64,000 nt of DNA from Bradyrhizobium iriomotense (GCF_030160715.1 NZ_BSOW01000007.1:62001-126000), one strand, 5' to 3'. Shown: positions 42,388-51,072, counted from the stretch's first letter. Translations and numbers: made by a program. Notes: generated by a model from the sequence alone, not told the origin.

Positions 42388-43779
42388 TTATGCCACCAGG
42401 TGAAGATCCGACAACAGATGCGCGGCAAGATCGCCACCCGATGCGAGATTACCGTGACCGCCGTCCCCGCCAACTCCGGCGATCTGGACTGCGCTCTGGT
42501 CGATGTGCACGTTGTTGATCTGATCTGCTTCGGCCGTCGAATGCGGACCGGCGATGGCGATGTTGATGGGAGCATAGATCGCGACGCTGACGTCGATCAG
42601 GCTTCCCGTGAAATGCCCGCTTCCACCATTGCCGGCACCGTTCGACCCGGTCGCAATCGCATCGGAGCCGCCCCACAAGCCGAGTGAGGCAAGGTTTCCG
42701 CTGCCGCCCATCGCAACGTTCCCGTTGCCGCCATGTCCCCCGATGCCGGCTAGCTGAAGGGCGGATTGATCCACATAGACGTTATTGGTCTGCACCGCGT
42801 AAGCGCTGGAATTATAACCCGCAACTGCGATGTTGATCGGGTCGTACAGCACAACGGACGTATGGACGAGGCTTCCCTGGAAGGAGCCGTCTCCGCCATT
42901 GCCGGCCTGGCTACCGCCCGTGTCGACCAGATGCCAGGCGCTTCCGCCGTTGCTTGATCCCCAGGCGGGATCGAGCGTGATGACGCTGCCGCCGACGGAC
43001 ACGTTGCCGTTTCCGCCATTGCCGCCAACGCCTGCAATCTGGACGGCCGACTGATCGATCTCGACCGAATTTGACTGATTTGCATAGGCGGTGCCGCCTG
43101 GGCCCGCCACCGCAATGTTGACCGGATGGTAGATCACGATGGGAGCATCTACCAGCGCGCCCGAGAAGTAGCCGCTGCCGCCATTGCCGGCGCCATTGCC
43201 GCCAGTCGAGATGACGTCGAAGCCCGGGGAAGCACTAACGCTTCCTCCCGATGCCATGTTGCCGTTGCCGCCGCTGCCGCCGACGCCGGCCATCTGAAAG
43301 GCGGATTGATCGACCGTCACGTCGTTGATTTGCTGCGCCAGGGCTACAGAGCCGTAACCTACCGCCACCGAGATATTGATCGGCTCATAGATCAGAATGG
43401 AGGCATGAATGACGCCTCCATAAGAATAGCCATTTCCACCATCACCGGCCGTGTTGTCCCCGCTCCCGATCGAGCCCGAACCGAGCAATGGATTGCTCGA
43501 TCCTGCTTCGATTCCGCCCGATGGCGTGATGTGGTTGACGCTATCGGAGTGGGCGGGGGCAGTATCCAGCCGGCTTGAAATCTCGACTGGAGAATGCGCC
43601 TCTGGGGCTGCAAACGAGACGCGGCTATGAACGCCAGCTCCATCGTCGCCCCAAACCGGCATGGCGTGAGGCAAAGAATCCTTCAGTGCCCAGACAGGCC
43701 CGCTATGACCATCATGCCCAACATGGTCGTGGAACCGATCAAGCGGTACGATCGCGTCCGACGGGTAACGGAAATTCAT
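42388..43779 (-). CDS. Large Gly-rich repeat protein, putative type I secretion substrate
   Basis: A 463-residue protein with a polar N-terminal region (1-110) and four tandem units starting near residues 112, 198, 293 and 383. Each unit runs GNGG-x-G, a YxPxNIxVAG strand, an A-x-A-x-Q-x-N-x-V ladder, DQSA (157, 242, 337, 427) and AG-x-GG-x-GGNGN. Unit spacing is 85, 95 and 90 residues. No cysteine, no signal peptide, no RTX GGxGxD repeats. The C-terminus (LLSDLHLVA) may be the export signal. The Q/N/DQSA pattern suggests stacked beta strands or an adhesin/amyloid-like fibre. GGGAGG precedes the chosen start. First gene of the four-gene cluster. Confidence 0.78.
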   Translation of the reverse strand: MNFRYPSDAIVPLDRFHDHVGHDGHSGPVWALKDSLPHAMPVWGDDGAGVHSRVSFAAPEAHSPVEISSRLDTAPAHSDSVNHITPSGGIEAGSSNPLLGSGSIGSGDNTAGDGGNGYSYGGVIHASILIYEPINISVAVGYGSVALAQQINDVTVDQSAFQMAGVGGSGGNGNMASGGSVSASPGFDVISTGGNGAGNGGSGYFSGALVDAPIVIYHPVNIAVAGPGGTAYANQSNSVEIDQSAVQIAGVGGNGGNGNVSVGGSVITLDPAWGSSNGGSAWHLVDTGGSQAGNGGDGSFQGSLVHTSVVLYDPINIAVAGYNSSAYAVQTNNVYVDQSALQLAGIGGHGGNGNVAMGGSGNLASLGLWGGSDAIATGSNGAGNGGSGHFTGSLIDVSVAIYAPINIAIAGPHSTAEADQINNVHIDQSAVQIAGVGGDGGHGNLASGGDLAAHLLSDLHLVA

Positions 43780-43939
43780 GGCCGCCTCCCTCGTCGCAAT
43801 CGCTCTGCACAATCCGACGGGCCTCTCCCCGACCTCAAGGAGAGTGTCGGCCTGGGAAGGCCAAAAGCCGAGTCGTCAATTCGGGTGCAGCGATTCGGAT
43901 AATGGACGCCAGATCGGCTACACCCGTTTGGGAGCGGTC

Positions 43940-43966
43940 CCTCTCCCCGCGAAGAACGGGGAGAGG
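43940..43966. repeat. Family G hairpin
   Basis: CCTCTCCCC-N9-GGGGAGAGG lies just past the stop of the binding-protein gene at 43980 and may end that transcript. Confidence 0.75.
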
Positions 43967-43979
43967 AGGAGACTCAAGC

Positions 43980-45152
43980 TCACTTCATCGGGCACTTGTC
44001 GTGGAAGCGGTCCTGGTCGTCCTTGACGATGGTGGCGACCGTCTTCAGCGCGAGCTGGCCATCGGCATCCTTGACCACGTCCTGCAAATAGAAATTCTGG
44101 ATCGGGATGTGGTTGTTGCCGTATTTGAACGAGCCGCGCAGCGACTTGAAGTTGGCCTTCTCCATCTCGGCCTTCATCGCGTCCTTCTTGCTGGTGTCGC
44201 CCTTCACCGCCACGACCGCGCTGTTGACGAGCTGGGCCGCGTCATAGGCTTGCGCGCCGTAATAGGTCGGGCGCAGGTTGGTGTACTTCTTGCGATAGTC
44301 GGCGACGAAGCGCTTGTTCTCCTCGTTCGGGAGATCGTTGACCCATTCCTGCGCGCCGGGAATACCCAGCGCATTCTCTTTTTGAAGCGGCAGCGACAGC
44401 TCGTCGACGGTGAACACAGTGTAGAGCGGAATCTGGGTCTTCAGGCCCGCCTGCACATACTGATTGAGGAACTGCACGCCGGCCGCGCCTGGATAGAACA
44501 CGAAGATCGAATCCGCGCCCGAGGCGCGGGCCTTCGACAGCTCGGCGGAGAAATCGAGCTGGCTCGGCCACACCGTATATTCCTCGCCCTTGATCTCGCC
44601 CTTGAAGGTGCTCTTGACGCCCGCGAGCATGTCCTTGCCCGCGGCGTAGTTCGGCCCGATCAGGAAGACGCTCTTGACGCCCTTCTGATTCATGTATTGG
44701 CCCATCGCCTGCGGCGTCTGGTCGTTCTGCCAGGAGGTCGAGAATACGTAAGGCGAGCAGAGCTCGCCGGCGAGCTGCGAGGGGCCGGCATTGGCCGAGA
44801 TCAGGAAGGTCTTTGAATCCACCGCGGTCTTGAGCGAGGCGAGCAGCACGTTGGACCAGATGTAGCCGACGATGAAATCGACCTTGTCGGACTGCACGAG
44901 TTTTTCGGTCTTCTGCTTGCCGACGTCGGGCTTCTGCTGGTCGTCCTCGTAGATCACCTCGACCGGCTTGCCGTCCATCTTGCGGCCGAGATGGTCGAGC
45001 GCGAGCTCGAAGGAGTTACGCATGTCGTTGCCGATGACAGCGGTCGGGCCGCTGAAGGTCGAGACGAAGCCGATCTTGATGGTGTCGCCGGCCGATGCCG
45101 GGCTTGCCAGCGCGAGCGCAGCCGCACCCGCCAGCCAGAATGCTGTCCTCAT
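43980..45152 (-). CDS. Orphan Liv-type ABC substrate-binding protein
   Basis: A 390-residue periplasmic protein: signal peptide MRTAFWLAGAAALALASPASA then DTIKIGFVSTFSGPTAVIGNDMRNSFELALDHLG, a type I periplasmic-binding fold. It resembles receptors for aromatic acids and other carboxylates. The ATG at 45152 has GAGGAGGGGAG upstream. No permease or ATPase gene adjoins it, so it must use a transporter encoded elsewhere, perhaps livHMGF at 21.5-24.9 kb, which has no receptor of its own. That link is inference. Confidence 0.88.
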   Translation of the reverse strand: MRTAFWLAGAAALALASPASAGDTIKIGFVSTFSGPTAVIGNDMRNSFELALDHLGRKMDGKPVEVIYEDDQQKPDVGKQKTEKLVQSDKVDFIVGYIWSNVLLASLKTAVDSKTFLISANAGPSQLAGELCSPYVFSTSWQNDQTPQAMGQYMNQKGVKSVFLIGPNYAAGKDMLAGVKSTFKGEIKGEEYTVWPSQLDFSAELSKARASGADSIFVFYPGAAGVQFLNQYVQAGLKTQIPLYTVFTVDELSLPLQKENALGIPGAQEWVNDLPNEENKRFVADYRKKYTNLRPTYYGAQAYDAAQLVNSAVVAVKGDTSKKDAMKAEMEKANFKSLRGSFKYGNNHIPIQNFYLQDVVKDADGQLALKTVATIVKDDQDRFHDKCPMK

Positions 45153-45456
45153 AACCACTCCCCTCCTCATTTTCATTGCCCCGAAATGGCGGATGGCCCG
45201 CTTCCGGATCATTCTGTTTAGGACGCAAAATCGTGTGAGCCGTCAATGGCTCAGCGCCTGCTCCTGCACCATAATTCGCCCTAATCCCCGATGGCAAGAA
45301 ATATAGTTCTACTCACTCTGATGGGGGTGCGGCGCATGTTCGCGCCCCCTTTCGATATACCGGCTCTATTCCTCAATTGAGGACGGCTATTGGACCGAGA
45401 CCCCGTCCTCGCTCTTTAATGAGTGGTGCACACCCAGCGAATCGAGGGCCGCTTTC
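45153..45456. other. Divergent control region between the binding protein and NDH-2
   Basis: No gene seen. It contains TGAGCC-GTCAAT-GGCTCA (45236-45253) and a perfect 14-base palindrome TCCTCAATTGAGGA (45370-45383), the latter 74 bases upstream of the ndh start. Both could be operators. Confidence 0.45.
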
Positions 45457-46722
45457 ATGACTGCGAAACCCCACCGCGTCGTCATCGTCGGAGCCGGCTT
45501 TGGCGGGCTAGAGACGACCTATCGGCTCGCAGGCAGCCCGGTCGAGATCACGCTGATCGACCGCCGCAACCATCATCTGTTTCAGCCGCTGCTCTACCAG
45601 GTTGCGACCGCTTCGCTTGCGACCAGCGACATCGCCTGGCCGATCCGCCACCTCATGCGGGCGCGACGCGAGGTGACGACGCTGTTTGCGACCGTGAGCG
45701 GCGTCGATGCCGAGCGGCGCGCCGTGCTGCTCGATGATGGCAGCGAAGTTCCTTACGACACGCTGGTGCTGGCGACCGGCGTCCGCCACGCCTATTTCGG
45801 CCATGACGAATGGGAGCAGTTCGCGCCGGGCCTGAAGACGCTGGAGGACGCGACCACGCTGCGCCGTCACATCCTCGTCGCCTTCGAGCGCGCCGAGCGT
45901 GAGACCGATCCGGCGCGCCGCGCGGCTCGGCTGACCTTCGTCATCATCGGCGCCGGTCCGACCGGCGTCGAACTTGCCGGCACCATCGCCGAAATGGCGC
46001 ATCACACGCTGCCGGGCGATTTTCGCAACATCGACACGCGCAAGGCGCGCGTCGTGCTGATCGAGGCGGGGCCGCGCGTGCTCGCCGGCTTTGCCGACGA
46101 TCTCTCGGCATATGCACAGGCCTCGCTGGAAAAGATCGGCGTCGAGGTCGTGCTCGGCCAGCCCGTCACCGAGGTCGACCGCGATGGCGTGGTCCATGGC
46201 GGGCAGCGGCTCAACGCGAAGACAAGGATCTGGGCCGCAGGCGTGCGCGCCTCGCCCGCCGCCGAATGGCTGAATGCACCGGCCGACCGCGCCGGCCGCG
46301 TCGAGGTCGCAGACGACCTGACCGTGCCCGGCCATCCGGATGTGTTTGCCATCGGCGACACCGTCACGATCCCAGCGTGGGACGGCAAGCCGGTGCCCGG
46401 CATCGCACCGGCCGCGAAGCAGCAGGGGCGTTATGTTGCGAACCTCATCAAGGCACGACTGCGCGGCGAGAAGCTCGGCCCATTCCGCTACAAGCACGCC
46501 GGCAGCCTCGCACAGATCGGCAAGCGCCTCGCGGTGATCGATTTCGGCCGCGTCAAACTGCGCGGCGCGATCGCGTGGTGGATCTGGGGCATTGCCCACA
46601 TCTACTTCCTGATCGGCCTGCGCCACCGCCTTGCCGTCGCGCTCACCTGGCTCTGGATCTACGTCCGCGACCAGCGCGCCGCACGCCTGATCACGCAAGG
46701 CTCAAGCAAGGTGGTGGGGTAG
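45457..46722 (+). CDS. ndh: Type II NADH dehydrogenase (NDH-2)
   Basis: A 421-residue single-subunit NADH:quinone oxidoreductase bound to the inner-membrane face. FAD-binding Rossmann motif VVIVGAGFGGLETTYRL (9-25), NADH-binding VIIGAGPTGVELAGTIAEM, and the C-terminal FAD/quinone segment GHPDVFAIGDTVTIP with APAAKQQGRYVANLI. The hydrophobic C-terminal helix (IAWWIWGIAHIYFLIGLRHRLAVALTWLWIY) anchors it. It stands alone with a terminator downstream at 46865-46894. It may balance redox during catabolism of reduced aromatics. Confidence 0.9.
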   Translation: MTAKPHRVVIVGAGFGGLETTYRLAGSPVEITLIDRRNHHLFQPLLYQVATASLATSDIAWPIRHLMRARREVTTLFATVSGVDAERRAVLLDDGSEVPYDTLVLATGVRHAYFGHDEWEQFAPGLKTLEDATTLRRHILVAFERAERETDPARRAARLTFVIIGAGPTGVELAGTIAEMAHHTLPGDFRNIDTRKARVVLIEAGPRVLAGFADDLSAYAQASLEKIGVEVVLGQPVTEVDRDGVVHGGQRLNAKTRIWAAGVRASPAAEWLNAPADRAGRVEVADDLTVPGHPDVFAIGDTVTIPAWDGKPVPGIAPAAKQQGRYVANLIKARLRGEKLGPFRYKHAGSLAQIGKRLAVIDFGRVKLRGAIAWWIWGIAHIYFLIGLRHRLAVALTWLWIYVRDQRAARLITQGSSKVVG

Positions 46723-46864
46723 AATATCTAGTACTTTAGGACTGTCCTTGTTCCGTCGCCAATGACTTACGGTATCGGTCGAACGGCTCTCCTCTTGGCC
46801 GTTCTGAATGCGAGGTTCTGGATCGTTTCTTCCGGCTTCTCCCTGCCGGGCCTCGTGCCTTCTC

Positions 46865-46894
46865 GGCCGCCCCGGTTGGGCGGCCTCTTTTATT
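46865..46894 (+). terminator. Rho-independent terminator downstream of ndh
   Basis: GGCCGCCC-CGGTT-GGGCGGCC followed by TCTTTTATT on the plus strand, about 140 bases past the ndh stop. Confidence 0.75.
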
Positions 46895-46902
46895 CGTCCT
46901 GC

Positions 46903-47142
46903 CTAGACCCTGCCCTTGATCTCATAGTGACCCGGCACGCATTTGTAGCGCTCGATATGCCAGTTTGAATGATAGATCGGATGCTCACCCATCCACTTCG
47001 CAAGTGGTGCTTGCGCACCTTTCATGCAGTCTTGAAACGTAATCTCCGGCGTCATGTTGCTGTCGGTAACGATTTCCTCGACGCAACTTCCCGCAGCGAC
47101 GCCACCGAAGTGGCAGAGAACGGCAACGACCGTCACGAACAT
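46903..47142 (-). CDS. Small secreted Cys-containing hypothetical protein
   Basis: A 79-residue protein with a signal peptide (MFVTVVAVLCHFGGVAAG) and a mature part of about 60 residues holding three cysteines (SCVEEI, FQDCMKG, YKCVPG) and a Trp/His-rich middle. Probably periplasmic with a disulfide; unrecognised. GGGGG lies eight bases before the ATG. Its codon use is less GC-biased than the neighbours. The region 47143-47434 beyond it holds no gene. Confidence 0.65.
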   Translation of the reverse strand: MFVTVVAVLCHFGGVAAGSCVEEIVTDSNMTPEITFQDCMKGAQAPLAKWMGEHPIYHSNWHIERYKCVPGHYEIKGRV

Positions 47143-47434
47143 GCGTCGCCCCCTTCCCTACGGCAGATTGGCGGCGGCGAACTCCGCAAGCGGGTGTCGA
47201 CCACCGGTACCATCCGGGTTGCGACCCCGTTCTCAAACGCGATGGGCTTTCTCTGCATGTTCCAGCCTCTGTTCTGACGAAGGAGATCCATCGTACAGAG
47301 GGCTGTCGACCTGTCATCTTACCTTGGTCCTATTGCGCCCATCGCGCATTGACGTCCTGTGTCCGACCGACGCGACCGCGCCGACCTCTCCCACCAGGCG
47401 AGAGCTGAGGAGATCGCTCGCGGCAACCCGTCAG

Positions 47435-48646
47435 CTACTTCACCAACACACACCCACCTTCCGCCAACGGCCGGAACGCCTGGTCCGCCGGGATCGTCGA
47501 GACCAGCTTGTAGTAGTCATACGGATATTTCGATTCCTCCGGCTTCTTCACCTCGAACAGGTACATCGGGTGCACGACGCGGCCGTCCTGACGGATCGCG
47601 GTGTCGCCGAACAGCTTGTCCTTTGCCTTGAACTTTTTCATCTCCGGCACGACATCCCCAGCGTTATCGCTGCCGGTAGCGGCGACCGCGTTGAGATAGG
47701 CGCGCGTCGAGGCATAGACGCCGGCCTGGTTGCCGCTCGGCATCTTGCCGTTCATGCCGGGGCGCGCGGCAAAGCGTTTTGCGAAAGCGCGGGTGTCGTC
47801 GTTCATGTCCCAGTAGAAGGCTTCCATAAGCTGGAGGCCCTGCGCGACCTTCAGGCCCATGCCGTGGACGTCGTTGATGAAGAGCAGGAAGGCGACGAGC
47901 TTCTGCCCGCTCTGCTGGATGCCGAACTCGGCCGCCTGCTTCACCGCGTTGATGGTATCGCCGCCGGCATTGGCCAGCCCTATCACCTGCGCCTTCGAGC
48001 CCTGCGCCTGCAACAGGAACGAGGCGAAGTCGGAGGTGCCGAGCGGATGCTTTGACGAGCCGATCACCTTGCCGCCATGCGCTTCGATGTATTTCTGCGC
48101 CTCCGCCTCGATGCCCTTGCCGAGCGCGAAGTCGACCGTGAGGAAGTACCACTCCTTGCCTCCGCGCGAGACCATCGCGGCCGCCGTGGTGTTGCCGGTC
48201 GCCCAGGTGTCGTTGACCCACTGGATGGTGTTGGGCGAGCAGGCCTTGCCGGTGAGATCGGCGCTTGCGGTGGACGATGCCAGAAACGTCATGCGACTGT
48301 CGCGCAGCAGCGTGTTGATGGAAAGGCCGACCGCCGAGTTCGGCACGTCGACGATCGCATCGACGCCCTCGACGTCAAGCCATTTGCGCGCGATCGCCGC
48401 GCCGACGTCGGCCTTGTTCTGGTGATCGGCGTAGACGATCTCGACCTTGATATTCTTGCCGCCGCCGTTGAAATCTTCGGCCGCCATGCGCGCGGCTTCC
48501 ACCGAGCCCATGCCGTTGGTGTCCTGGAAGATACCGGAAATGTCGTTGAGCACGCCGATGCGCACGACATTGTCGGATATTTCGGCGCTGGCTGAGCCGG
48601 CAATCAGGCTTGCCGCGAGCGCCAGCGTCCACTTCAGGTGCTTCAT
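47435..48646 (-). CDS. ABC substrate-binding protein in the CYP199A operon
   Basis: A 403-residue periplasmic type I binding protein with a signal peptide (MKHLKWTLALAASLIAGSASA) and VVRIGVLNDISGIFQDTNGMGSVEAARMAAEDF. It lies 75 bases after the ferredoxin gene and in line with the P450, so its ligand is probably the P450 substrate, an aromatic carboxylate. No permease or ATPase genes accompany it. Confidence 0.88.
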   Translation of the reverse strand: MKHLKWTLALAASLIAGSASAEISDNVVRIGVLNDISGIFQDTNGMGSVEAARMAAEDFNGGGKNIKVEIVYADHQNKADVGAAIARKWLDVEGVDAIVDVPNSAVGLSINTLLRDSRMTFLASSTASADLTGKACSPNTIQWVNDTWATGNTTAAAMVSRGGKEWYFLTVDFALGKGIEAEAQKYIEAHGGKVIGSSKHPLGTSDFASFLLQAQGSKAQVIGLANAGGDTINAVKQAAEFGIQQSGQKLVAFLLFINDVHGMGLKVAQGLQLMEAFYWDMNDDTRAFAKRFAARPGMNGKMPSGNQAGVYASTRAYLNAVAATGSDNAGDVVPEMKKFKAKDKLFGDTAIRQDGRVVHPMYLFEVKKPEESKYPYDYYKLVSTIPADQAFRPLAEGGCVLVK

Positions 48647-48721
48647 CGTTCCCTCTCCTGTTGGCTTTTCGATCGCGCCACCGGTCGTTGCCGATGCCGA
48701 TCAGAACTCAGACCTACCGCT

Positions 48722-49045
48722 TCAGACTTGCCGCTCCGGCAGGCGCAGCACGAGCCCATCGAGCTCGGGCGTGATCTTGATCTGGCAGGACAGCCGGCTG
48801 TTGGCCGTGCGTTCGGCGGCGGCGCCGTCGAGCAGCGCGTCCTCGTCGTCCGCCATCGCCGGCAGGCGCGCGAGCCAGCCGTCGTCGACATAGACATGGC
48901 AGGTCGCGCACATCGCGTTGCCGCCGCATTCGGCCAGAATTCCGTCGAGGCCATGGCGGGTCGCGGCCTGCATGGCGCTCTCGCCGTCGCTCGCCTCGAT
49001 ATGATCGGTGTTACCGCCGGAATGGATGAAGGTGATCGCGGGCAT
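48722..49045 (-). CDS. [2Fe-2S] ferredoxin, palustrisredoxin type
   Basis: A 107-residue vertebrate-type ferredoxin with cluster ligands in ECGGNAMCATCHVYV (C-x5-C-x2-C) and a fourth Cys in RLSCQIK. It should pass electrons to the P450 encoded nine bases upstream. In Rhodopseudomonas the CYP199A gene has the same ferredoxin partner (palustrisredoxin). The ATG at 49045 follows GAGGATC; an in-frame TTG one codon earlier is possible. The ferredoxin reductase is not in the window. Confidence 0.92.
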   Translation of the reverse strand: MPAITFIHSGGNTDHIEASDGESAMQAATRHGLDGILAECGGNAMCATCHVYVDDGWLARLPAMADDEDALLDGAAAERTANSRLSCQIKITPELDGLVLRLPERQV

Positions 49046-49054
49046 CAAAGATCC

Positions 49055-50275
49055 TCAGGCCGGAGTGATCGTGATCGGCAAGCTGTCGAGCCCGCGCAGC
49101 GTATTGTTGAAACGGCGCTTCGGCTCACCCGTGATCTCGATTCTCGCGATGCGCCGTGCCAGCGCCGACAGTATCACCTCGCCTTCGAGCCGCGCGACGA
49201 GCTGGCCGACGCACATGTGGATGCCCGAGCCGAACCCGACATGGCCGGAGGTACGACGCGTGATGTCGTAGGCATCAGGCTCGTCCCAGCGCCGCGGATC
49301 GCGATTGGCCGCGCCGAGGAACATCAGGACCTTTTCCCCCTCGCCGATGACAGCGCCACCGAGCTCGACCTCGCGCGTGGTGGTGCGGAAGAAGGTCTGC
49401 ACCGGGCTTTCGAAGCGGACGGCCTCCTCGAAGGCATTGCGCGCCAGCGTCGGATCGTCGCGCAGGCGCTGCCATTGGTCGGGAAAGCGCGCGAGGCAGT
49501 AGACCGCCGCACCGATGCCGTTGACGGTGGTGTCGAGCCCCGCCGACAGCAGCGAGCGCACCAGAAGCGGCGCCTCCGTCGCGGTGATCTCGCCTTCGTC
49601 GACGCGAGCATGGATGCAGGCTCCGAAACCGCCGGGCGCGAGATTTTCGCGCTGGCATTGCGCGGCGATATAGGCCTGGTGCGGCGCTGAGCGCTCGATT
49701 GCGTCCTGGCGCAGCTGGTTCGGTGGGCCGAAGGCATTGAACACCAGGCTCGCATAGGGGATGAGATGCTCGCGGCCCTCAGGTTTCAAGCCCAGCGCAT
49801 CCGGGAAGATGGAGAGCGGATAGGCTTCGGCGAGATCGGGGATGGCGTCAAAGCTGCGTTTCCCGAGCAGCACATCGACCCTCTCCTCTGCCGCCGCGGC
49901 AAAACGGTCGCGCACCTGCTTCATCACCGTCGGCGACAGCACGCGCGAGAGCACGGCGCGGGTGCGCGTATGCGCGGGCGGGTCGGCTTCCAGGATCAGG
50001 CTCTGCGGCCGCCACGGCTTCTCCTTCTTGAAGTCGCTGAGGCCCACGCCGCGGCTGGAGCAGAACGTCGCGGGATCGTTCAGCACCGCATGGACCTCGG
50101 CATAGCGCGCGACGCCATAGACATTCCATTTGTCGAGATAGACCACGGTACCGGCGTCCCGCAGCACGTCGTGCGTGGGGAAAGGATCGGTGAAGAACGC
50201 GACCGCAAAGGGATCGACATCGAGATGCGGGACGGCGGGCGGGCCGCCGGTCGAAGCGGAGCTGGCTGCACTCAT
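49055..50275 (-). CDS. CYP199A: Cytochrome P450, CYP199A family (para-methoxybenzoate demethylase type)
   Basis: A 406-residue P450. The heme Cys355 is in FGSGIHMCVGQ and the acid-alcohol pair is D248-T249 (AGLDTT). Residues R89 and S92, F179 and F182, R240, S241 and S244, and F295 sit exactly three positions below the numbers I recall for the benzoate-binding pocket of CYP199A4 (R92/S95, F182/F185, R243/S244/S247, F298). This supports 4-methoxybenzoate or a related para-substituted benzoate as substrate, giving 4-hydroxybenzoate. Leads the operon P450-ferredoxin-binding protein, divergent from a marR gene. Confidence 0.92.
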   Translation of the reverse strand: MSAASSASTGGPPAVPHLDVDPFAVAFFTDPFPTHDVLRDAGTVVYLDKWNVYGVARYAEVHAVLNDPATFCSSRGVGLSDFKKEKPWRPQSLILEADPPAHTRTRAVLSRVLSPTVMKQVRDRFAAAAEERVDVLLGKRSFDAIPDLAEAYPLSIFPDALGLKPEGREHLIPYASLVFNAFGPPNQLRQDAIERSAPHQAYIAAQCQRENLAPGGFGACIHARVDEGEITATEAPLLVRSLLSAGLDTTVNGIGAAVYCLARFPDQWQRLRDDPTLARNAFEEAVRFESPVQTFFRTTTREVELGGAVIGEGEKVLMFLGAANRDPRRWDEPDAYDITRRTSGHVGFGSGIHMCVGQLVARLEGEVILSALARRIARIEITGEPKRRFNNTLRGLDSLPITITPA

Positions 50276-50355
50276 TCACATCCTCCCAATTTTGCGCTTG
50301 TGGAGCGCGCGCGCATGTCCTTATTTCTGTTGCGCACGAAGCGAGCCCCGATGAG

Positions 50356-50853
50356 ATGACCGCGCCCTCGACCAACAACCGCAAGACGCCCACCGAGGCG
50401 GGGCCAACGCTCGATCTCGAGCGTTACGTCCCGGCCTTCATCACCTTCATCGCCAACAAGCTCTCGAACAGCGCGACCGCGTTCTATCAACGCGAGTTCG
50501 GCGTCAACGTCACGGAGTGGCGCATCATGTCGCTGCTGGCGATCGAGCCGGGCATCCCGGCCTCGCGCATCTGCCACGTCATCGGTTTCGACAAGGGACC
50601 GGTGAGCCGGACATTGGCGAGCCTGGACAAGCGCGGGCTGGTGGCGATCCGCAGCGATCCGAATGACGGACGCACGCACTCGATCTCGCTGACCGCCAAG
50701 GGCCGCGCCACCCACGACAAGGTCATCGTCGCCGCCTTCGCGCGCGAGCGGCGACTGCTGTCGTGCCTGTCCAAGGACGAGCGGGAGGTGCTGATCGATC
50801 TGTTGCGCCGGCTGCACGAAAATCTCGGCGCAGTCACCGGCGGCGACACGTAA
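50356..50853 (+). CDS. MarR-family regulator divergent from CYP199A
   Basis: A 165-residue winged-helix regulator (DNA-binding helix region about 60-110; ISVIGF-like start reads IPASRICHVIGFDKGPVSRTLASLDKRGLVAIRSDPNDGRTHSISLTAKG). The 80-base divergent region it shares with the P450 makes that operon the probable target. It has no strong ribosome binding site; an ATG five bases earlier is out of frame and quickly stopped. Ligand unknown, probably an aromatic carboxylate. Confidence 0.9.
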   Translation: MTAPSTNNRKTPTEAGPTLDLERYVPAFITFIANKLSNSATAFYQREFGVNVTEWRIMSLLAIEPGIPASRICHVIGFDKGPVSRTLASLDKRGLVAIRSDPNDGRTHSISLTAKGRATHDKVIVAAFARERRLLSCLSKDEREVLIDLLRRLHENLGAVTGGDT

Positions 50854-51003
50854 GGCCGCGCTTCGAGCGCGCGCCAGATCGCAGTCACCTGGCATGCGGC
50901 GGCGATTGCCGGCGGCACCATTCCTGCCGAACATGAATCCTCCCGTTCAGGCGCAGCGGTTTCCCCGCCATCATCCTCGCCTGCGCAGGACTCGCATAAA
51001 TTA

Positions 51004-51017
51004 GTTGCTTAGGCAAC
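51004..51017. promoter_or_regulatory. Orphan TTGC/GCAA dyad
   Basis: GTTGC-TTAG-GCAAC, a MarR-operator-like dyad about 150 bases past the marR stop, with no start codon nearby on either strand. A second dyad follows at 51034-51048. Confidence 0.4.
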
Positions 51018-51033
51018 AAAAAATTCAAACGAT

Positions 51034-51048
51034 ATTTCTGTCAGAAAT
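51034..51048. promoter_or_regulatory. Orphan ATTTCTG-T-CAGAAAT palindrome
   Basis: Seven-base perfect arms around one base. It lies in the 381-base gap 50854-51234, which otherwise contains a repeat and no gene. Confidence 0.4.
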
Positions 51049-51072
51049 GTTGGCCTAGTGGAAATGTCCATG

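Noticed and set aside
42388..43779. RTX toxin/adhesin calcium-binding repeats in the large Gly-rich protein
   Set aside because: The Gly-rich runs are GGxGGNGN without the regular GGxGxDxUx nonapeptide, so RTX is not supported.
46762..46968. 68-codon plus-strand frame after ndh
   Set aside because: It spans the rho-independent terminator and overlaps the opposing secreted small gene.
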